A stretch of DNA of 10,558 nt from Chitinophagia bacterium (GTDB taxonomy: Bacteria; Bacteroidota; Bacteroidia; Chitinophagales; Chitinophagaceae), in NCBI GenBank assembly GCA_010027295.1, contig RGVM01000043.1:1-10558 (forward strand), read 5' to 3'. Positions 6,740 through 10,558 of the stretch are shown here, in pieces. Position 1 is the stretch's first letter, and each line of letters opens with the position of its first letter. A model generated the notes under the pieces. That model had not been told where the DNA came from. It saw only the letters and a list, made by a program, of their open reading frames with translations, and searched no databases. A program made the position numbers and the translations under genes.

Positions 6740-7134
6740 GCTTTACGATCGAGTTTTCGGATTGTCCCTTCCATCACCACGCTTCGGACGAGCATCCATA
6801 GGATGGCTGAGGGGATGATGATAACAAGGAAGATTATATTGGCGAGCGTATAACTGCCCATCGAGTCCAATACATCGATGATGGTATAGTACGGTATATC
6901 AGTGTATGCGAGCCATTTCTTGTCGATTCCAACATGATTGTCCTTGCACCAACAGGTATTGAAATAGCATTCCCAAGTACAGAAAAGCTTATTTGCTTTT
7001 CTGGGATGAATGGTGTGCTGGTGCTCGTATGTGAACGAATGCGTTGAGATATTGTCTCGGGTCGACTCATTGACGGCCAGCACGATGCAGAAAAGGCCGA
7101 CGTAGACGAGTGCAATCCAAACGAATGTTTTCAT
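6736..7134 (-). CDS. Two-helix membrane protein with periplasmic Cys/His cluster, unknown function (first gene of a coupled pair)
   Basis: From the ATG at 7134 it has 132 residues; another ATG at 7158 would add eight (numbers use the long form). A hydrophobic helix spans about 12-29 and a second about 104-126, followed by a basic tail, so the 75-residue middle should face outside. That loop holds four cysteines in a CX3CX4CXC arrangement (60, 64, 69, 71) and histidines at 40, 46, 48, 51 and 75, which could form disulfides or bind metal. The motif MGSYTLANIIFLVIIIP precedes the second helix. No known family is recognised. The gene follows the M24 peptidase by 74 bp (50 bp with the longer start) on the same strand, and overlaps the next small membrane gene by 4 bp. 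Confidence 0.75.
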   Translation of the reverse strand: MKTFVWIALVYVGLFCIVLAVNESTRDNISTHSFTYEHQHTIHPRKANKLFCTWECYFNTCWCKDNHVGIDKKWLAYTDIPYYTIIDVLDSMGSYTLANIIFLVIIIPSAILWMLVRSVVMEGTIRKLDRKA

Positions 7135-7208
7135 GAAATGCGACGTGTGTCCGGACATTGTCGGAGTTGAATCTGCATTTCAAGAATCATGCCCGAGAGA
7201 TTGGCCAC

Positions 7209-8549
7209 TCATTGTCCAAGCTGCCTTGGGATGCGGGGGATGAGCAGCAGTTCCTTCTGTCTGCCGCTGATATACCGGAAGCCCTGGCCGTCGAAGAATC
7301 CGTCTTCTTCTAGCATGATGCGGATGGATTTCTTCCATTCGGGGATGTCGGAGGCGGTGTTGAGTTCGATGGAGTAGGCGGTGTTTGGGAAGACGGGGTA
7401 GTCGCCGCTGCCGGGGACGCCGCCCTGCTGGTCCCATAGACCGATGGTGGGCCCGGCCGCATGCCCGTGGAGACCGAGGGGATGGGTGTAGATGGTCGCG
7501 GGAATGCCTTCTTTGGCAGCTTGTTCGAGGGCGCCTTTGAGGATCTGGTTACCGGTGCGGCCAGTCTTGAACTGTGCAGTGAGGATATCCTGAAGTCGGT
7601 TGCTGCGGGCAAGAGCCTTCCGGATGCTTTCGGGGGCGTCGGTCTCGCCTGGACGGAGGATGTAAGCGTGCTGTTGGATGTCCGTGTTCAGGCGGAGCCA
7701 GGTGATGCCTATGTCGACGTGCAGGAGGTCGCCGGGGCGGATCAGGTCGTCTTTTGGTCGATTGGAGAAGTTGCGGAGGTGTTCGAAGTTGGTGGGATCG
7801 TTACGCTGTACGGAGACGGATGTATGGAACCAGGTGGAGAGGCCGAGGCTGCGAATCTTCTCACGAAACCACCAGACGAGGTCGTCGGTGGTGGTGATGC
7901 CCGGGGTGACGGCTTTTCCGGAGAATCCTTCGTCGATGATGGCGTGTGTGATGTCGACGAGTTGAGCATACATCTGCATCTCGCGTTCGGTACGGGTCTC
8001 GAGCCAGGCGACGGACAGGCTTTCGGCCGAAACGATGCGGCTGCGGAGGTCGGTTCCCAGTTTCTGCATCAGGAGGTCGTGGTGGGTGTGGTCGAGTCCG
8101 TCGGCATGGCCGAAGTCGCGCGAGGTGTTGATGCCGATTTTCTTTGGGTTACGAGTCCGGATGATCTCTGCGAGGGCCTCCCATTGGTCGGGTTGTTTGT
8201 CAGGATCCCATGCCTTGGCGATGGCATCGCCGACGTTGTAGCGAGCTACTGCGAGCTTCTCGAATCGGTTCTGTGCGGCGTTGCGGTAGAAGACAAGCAT
8301 GGTGGTGCGGCGTGCGGAGAGCCAGGTGGCGGGGAGCATGGTCTTGAGGACGGGGTCCTCATTGTATTCGCGGGAGATGATAACCCACATGTCGATACCC
8401 GTGCGTTCCATGAGAGTCGGAAGCAGGTTTTCTATCCTTTCCTTCAGGATCTCGTCGACGACGCGGGCCTCCTCCCTCAGGCTGAAGACTTGGGTGGAGC
8501 CGCGCAGGCTCAGCAGGAAAACGGCGGTGAATATGGCGAGGATTCTCAT
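7209..8549 (-). CDS. Secreted M24-family metallopeptidase (Xaa-Pro aminopeptidase-like)
   Basis: The protein has 446 residues from the ATG at 8549. This start gives a clean signal peptide (MRILAIFTAVFLLSLRGSTQ) and has a -7 promoter element 15 bp upstream. The frame extends to 8678 but those 43 residues run through repeat DNA. After the signal peptide comes a creatinase-like N-terminal domain (GIDMWVIISREYNEDP, LPATWLSARRTTMLVFY), then the M24 pita-bread domain. Metal ligands in order, ATG numbering, are Asp279 (HVDIG), Asp290 (LNTDIQQ), His356 (THPLGLHGH), Glu395 (SIELN) and a glutamate of the LEEDG segment (414/415). So it should be an active dimetal peptidase cleaving small peptides outside the cytoplasm, plausibly proline-containing ones. 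It heads a same-strand run leading to the membrane pair and nagBA. Confidence 0.92.
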   Translation of the reverse strand: MRILAIFTAVFLLSLRGSTQVFSLREEARVVDEILKERIENLLPTLMERTGIDMWVIISREYNEDPVLKTMLPATWLSARRTTMLVFYRNAAQNRFEKLAVARYNVGDAIAKAWDPDKQPDQWEALAEIIRTRNPKKIGINTSRDFGHADGLDHTHHDLLMQKLGTDLRSRIVSAESLSVAWLETRTEREMQMYAQLVDITHAIIDEGFSGKAVTPGITTTDDLVWWFREKIRSLGLSTWFHTSVSVQRNDPTNFEHLRNFSNRPKDDLIRPGDLLHVDIGITWLRLNTDIQQHAYILRPGETDAPESIRKALARSNRLQDILTAQFKTGRTGNQILKGALEQAAKEGIPATIYTHPLGLHGHAAGPTIGLWDQQGGVPGSGDYPVFPNTAYSIELNTASDIPEWKKSIRIMLEEDGFFDGQGFRYISGRQKELLLIPRIPRQLGQ

Positions 8550-8563
8550 GGGTGTTGTTTCAT

Positions 8564-8571
8564 CAAATATA
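8564..8571 (-). promoter_or_regulatory. Bacteroidota-type -7 promoter element, TATATTTG, for the M24 peptidase gene
   Basis: On the minus strand TATATTTG is a perfect TAnnTTTG match, with 14 bp between it and the ATG at 8549. That implies a leader of about 10 bases. No TTTG is seen at the usual -33 distance, where the sequence is C-rich, so strength may depend on an activator. It also supports the choice of the ATG at 8549 over the longer frame. Confidence 0.5.
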
Positions 8572-8703
8572 GCCGAAGGGGGGATATGGCTCGGGGGTGC
8601 CAGGCCTGCGAGGTTGAAGCCAGCCTTTTGGGCAACCCTATTAGCCCTTACTCCGTGAGTCTCCGCGAGCCGTGGCACAGATATCGGTTGCTCATGTTGA
8701 ACA

Positions 8704-8773
8704 GGTTCCGCGTGGCACCGTTCCCGACGTTTCGGCCGGGATCAAGAGACTCGTGTGCCACGCCTGCGAGCTC
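8704..8773 (-). repeat. Intergenic hairpin repeat element, reverse-oriented copy with enlarged loop
   Basis: Read on the minus strand it has the family's left arm GAGCTCGCAGGCGTGGCAC (from 8773) and right arm GGTGCCACGCGGAACC (ending 8704), both exact matches to copies A and D. The usual 6-base loop is replaced by about 35 bases that still contain a CGGGAAC-like end. The 9-bp stem is kept. It lies upstream of the M24 peptidase promoter. Confidence 0.8.
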
Positions 8774-8920
8774 GAAGGCGACCTTTTCGTCAAATCCTAC
8801 GAGAATTGTCTGGAAGAGCGGGCGAGCCGTGGCATCCCGCCCAGACGTATGCTACGGCTGGAGCTGCCTGCCCGGTCGGTTACCTTTTTCTGCCGCCGGA
8901 AACATTCAGCCACATGGGGC

Positions 8921-9271
8921 TCAAAGAGCCTGGGCGAGGGCCTCCAACGTCCGCTTCTCGCTACCGGCGAAGAGTTTGCCTCCGCACACGACCACCGGTC
9001 GTTTCAGGAAGGTGTAGTCCTCCAGGATGTACTGTCGGTAGTCTGCCTCCGATAGCGCCTTCCCCGCCAGCCCCAGTGTCTTATAGCGAATCGCCCGGCG
9101 ACTAAACAGCGGCTCGTATCCGCCGGCGAGACGTGCCAGCTCGTCCAGCTCCTCCGCGAGAATCCGCTGCTGCTTGATGTCCTGCAGGACGAAGCCCTTG
9201 GCATCCAGTCCCAGGTCGCGAATGATCCGCTGACAGGTGCCGCAATTCGACAGATGGTATACCTTTTTCAT
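8921..9271 (-). CDS. ArsC/Spx-family thioredoxin-fold protein
   Basis: The 116-residue protein starts with a beta-strand and a CXXC motif, MKKVYHLSNCGTC (Cys10, Cys13), continues with the family's helical insert (SRRAIRYKTLGL) and ends with the FLKRPVVVCGGKLFAGS segment, where the cis-proline Pro92 follows Arg91. This is the pattern of the ArsC/Spx/YffB group, at the usual length. Some members reduce arsenate, Spx binds RNA polymerase, and others are unassigned; nothing nearby (no arsR, arsB or acr3) points to arsenic, so the specific role is open. It probably acts in the cytoplasm. The start at 9271 has a GGAGAG close upstream (9274-9279), at short spacing. It lies between two repeat-rich gaps. 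Confidence 0.85.
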   Translation of the reverse strand: MKKVYHLSNCGTCQRIIRDLGLDAKGFVLQDIKQQRILAEELDELARLAGGYEPLFSRRAIRYKTLGLAGKALSEADYRQYILEDYTFLKRPVVVCGGKLFAGSEKRTLEALAQAL

Positions 9272-9299
9272 ATCTCTCCAACAATTGGCGATACCCTGG

Positions 9300-9448
9300 G
9301 GTTCTCAGAAGAAAAAGAATGTGAAGCAGGAAAGAAAACAGCTTGCAGGCTTGGCACCCGGGACGGTTTCAAGCGAAACCGTTCAACATGCTACACGGAA
9401 CACGTAGATCGTGCTACGCGGCACCGATGAAGGAGACCATGGTTTGCA
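9300..9448 (+). repeat. Intergenic hairpin repeat element, copy C with compensatory stem change
   Basis: It begins GGTTCTCAGAAG and has the core GCTTGCAGGCTTGGCACC at 9341-9358. The hairpin arms are GCTTGGCACC (9349-9358) and GGTTTCAAGC (9365-9374) around the same CGGGAC loop. Compared with copies A and D, GCGTG/CACGC has become GCTTG/CAAGC, so the third base pair changed on both sides; two inner positions are weakened. It ends with CACCGATGAAGGAGACCATGG, matching the tail of copy A, and leads directly into copy D. Confidence 0.8.
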
Positions 9449-9560
9449 GGTTCTCACAAAGAAAGGTCCAAGAGGGTTGCAAAAAAGGCGGCCTTAGAGC
9501 TCGCAGGCGTGGCACCCGGGACGGTGCCACGCGGAACCCGTTTAACGTCCCACGCGAGAC
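9449..9560 (+). repeat. Intergenic hairpin repeat element, copy D
   Basis: It begins GGTTCTCACAAAGAAAGGTC and carries, 48 bp on, the same 42-bp core as copy A (9497-9538), with a perfect 10-bp-stem hairpin at 9507-9532. The sequence between the GGTTCTC end and the core has diverged much more than the core, so the hairpin part seems to be conserved or recently copied. The right boundary is uncertain. Confidence 0.88.
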
Positions 9561-9714
9561 CCGTTCAATATGCAAAGCGTACCTGATCTGCGTGCCAAAC
9601 GAAAACGATAATGGATGCCAAATGTAACCTAGGATATGACCTTTGAAGTGCCATTCAGAAAGTCAGAAAAAAGATAAGATAAAAGATTCCGGGCCTAAGC
9701 GAGAAGCCTTGATT

Positions 9715-10558
9715 TCAGTCAACGATGCGGATCTTGGCGTAGTTGAGCATGATCTTTTTCTCCCCGTTCAAGTCGAAGCGTATGGTGGCGATGGGGTTGT
9801 GGGTGGCGCCTTCCATCTTGACCACTACGCCGAAGCCGAATTTCTGGTGCTCGACCTTTTGTCCCGCTTTCAGGTTGCTGGTATCGCTGGGTTTGAAGTC
9901 GGGCGAGGGGGTGTGTTCGACCGGTGTGCTGACGCTGGGTTTGGGTGGCATGTAGGCGGGCCTTGCCGGGGGCTCGGCATTATGGCCGTTTCTATAGGGC
10001 TTTTTGGATGAGGCGTCGCCTGTGCCTGGGTTTTGGTTCCAGCCTCGCATGCGTTCGGAGGCGTTCTGGTTGCCGTAGCCGGAGCTGACGTTGCGCATCC
10101 CGCCTCCGGCGTAACTTCGGTCGACGAATGCTTCCGGCAGTTCGTCAATGAAGCGGCTGGGTTCGTTCTGTACAATCTGTCCGAACTTGTAGCGGGTGTT
10201 GGCGTAGGTGATCCAAAGCCGTTGTTTGGCACGGGTGATCACCACATAGAACAGCCTCCTCTCCTCTTCGAGCTCATCGCGGGTGTTGATGCTCATGGCA
10301 TTGGGGAACAGCATTTCTTCGAGGCCGGCGGCGAACACGCAGGAGAATTCCAGGCCTTTGGCGGCGTGGATGGTCATGAGTTTGACGGTATCTGCGTTTT
10401 CGTCCTTTTCATCGGCGTCGGTAAGAAGGGTAATCTGCTGGAGGTAGGCAGCGAGTGTGACGTTCTCAAGGGCTTTTTTCCGGGCGGCCTCCTCCGGAGG
10501 TCCGGAGAAGAGGTCGGGCTGGGCGGGTAGATCGGCGGTGTCATTGAAGGCCTCTGTG
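9715..10558 (-). CDS. UvrD/PcrA-family ATP-dependent DNA helicase, C-terminal part (3' end of gene; 5' part beyond the right edge)
   Basis: The frame is open from the right edge to the stop at 9715, about 280 residues. Near residue 61 of the visible part is helicase motif V (MTIHAAKGLEF), and about 36 residues later motif VI (EEERRLFYVVITRAKQRL), both diagnostic of superfamily 1 UvrD/Rep/PcrA 3'-5' helicases, which unwind DNA in excision repair and at stalled replication. Then comes about 75 residues of Pro/Asn/Gly/Ser-rich linker. The last 50 residues (LKAGQKVEHQKFGFGVV ... IRFDLNGEKKIMLNYAKIRIVD) look like the PcrA C-terminal Tudor-like domain that contacts RNA polymerase. ATPase motifs I-IV lie outside the window. 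Whether it is called uvrD or pcrA cannot be decided here. Confidence 0.93.
   Translation of the reverse strand, partial: TEAFNDTADLPAQPDLFSGPPEEAARKKALENVTLAAYLQQITLLTDADEKDENADTVKLMTIHAAKGLEFSCVFAAGLEEMLFPNAMSINTRDELEEERRLFYVVITRAKQRLWITYANTRYKFGQIVQNEPSRFIDELPEAFVDRSYAGGGMRNVSSGYGNQNASERMRGWNQNPGTGDASSKKPYRNGHNAEPPARPAYMPPKPSVSTPVEHTPSPDFKPSDTSNLKAGQKVEHQKFGFGVVVKMEGATHNPIATIRFDLNGEKKIMLNYAKIRIVD

Larger units (their letters stand above)
8550..8920. other. Intergenic region between the M24 peptidase and ArsC/Spx-like genes
   Basis: No gene is supported here, although several frames are open by chance. It holds the -7 promoter element of the peptidase gene (8564-8571), a reverse-oriented member of the hairpin repeat family (8704-8773) and a decayed half copy at about 8597-8625 (GTGCCAGGCCTGCGAGGTTG, compared with GTGCCACGCCTGCGAGCTCG). 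Segments such as GCCGTGGCA near 8669 and 8826 may be further traces. The stretch 8774-8920 otherwise shows nothing I can name. Confidence 0.6.
9272..9714. other. Repeat-rich intergenic region between the helicase and ArsC/Spx-like genes
   Basis: No gene is supported. From 9300 to about 9560 it is filled by two tandem hairpin repeat elements (copies C and D), with a tail of degenerate CACGCGRRACCCGTT-like motifs at 9527-9576. The stretch 9600-9714 is AT-richer. On the minus strand, just after the helicase stop, a weak GGCTT/AGGCC stem (one wobble pair) is followed by a T-rich run at about 9662-9685, which may be the helicase terminator. A frame open on the plus strand from 9343 to 9627 is read entirely from repeat DNA. 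Confidence 0.6.

Noticed and set aside
7461..9017. Long plus-strand open frame (518 codons)
   Set aside because: It runs antisense to the M24 peptidase gene and through repeat DNA. The product is Gly/Val/Glu-rich with no domain, as expected for a shadow frame in GC-rich DNA.
8921..9271. Arsenate reductase as a specific function
   Set aside because: The fold fits the ArsC/Spx group, but there are no ars genes nearby and the family includes many proteins without this activity.
9343..9627. Small plus-strand protein gene
   Set aside because: The frame is made of repeat copies C and D, is rich in Arg and Cys, and resembles the frame at 3930-4163, which is also read from repeat DNA.
1..10558. tRNA, rRNA genes or insertion sequences
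   Set aside because: No cloverleaf-like segment, rRNA sequence or transposase reading frame was seen on either strand.

Overview
The window looks like chromosomal DNA from a GC-rich member of the Bacteroidota. Two gene starts sit just downstream of the phylum's -7 promoter element (TAnnTTTG), Shine-Dalgarno sequences are mostly weak or absent, and the protein set fits (a secreted M24 peptidase, a pair of tiny membrane proteins, an ArsC/Spx-like protein, and a UvrD/PcrA helicase with a low-complexity linker). The phylum is inferred from these traits, not proven.

The left third is read on the plus strand. It opens with a 5'-truncated multidomain protein (3-1808): an end of a formylglycine-generating-enzyme-like fold, an Asp-box sialidase-like propeller, then MORN-type repeats. 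Next come a ten-unit 19-bp tandem repeat array (1825-2014), a palindrome, a lipoprotein gene (2115-2798), and a secreted metallo-beta-lactamase-fold hydrolase (2990-4006). Convergent repeats at 4022-4300 separate this block from the rest.

Everything to the right is on the minus strand. In transcription order it is: the C-terminal part of a UvrD/PcrA helicase (runs off the right edge), a repeat-rich gap, an ArsC/Spx-like protein, another repeat-bearing gap, a secreted M24 (Xaa-Pro aminopeptidase-like) peptidase, two small membrane proteins overlapping by ATGA, nagB and nagA. NagA and NagB together turn N-acetylglucosamine-6-phosphate into fructose-6-phosphate. That fits a glycan- and peptide-scavenging lifestyle and could connect with the sialidase-like protein, although that link is only by theme.

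The most unusual content is non-coding. A family of intergenic elements carries a GGTTCTCA left end and, in its best copies, a 10-bp-stem hairpin. It occurs at 4022-4300 and 9300-9560, and in reverse orientation at 8704-8773. Two copies share an identical 42-bp core at the same 48-bp offset, and a third shows a compensatory stem change. The 19-bp array beside the propeller gene begins each unit with a near-identical GTTCTCA core and is itself a duplicated 95-bp five-unit block. A three-arm inverted repeat lies upstream of nagB. I did not find a complete novel defence or mobile system. The undescribed gene pair at 6536-7134 and the repeat family are the best leads.
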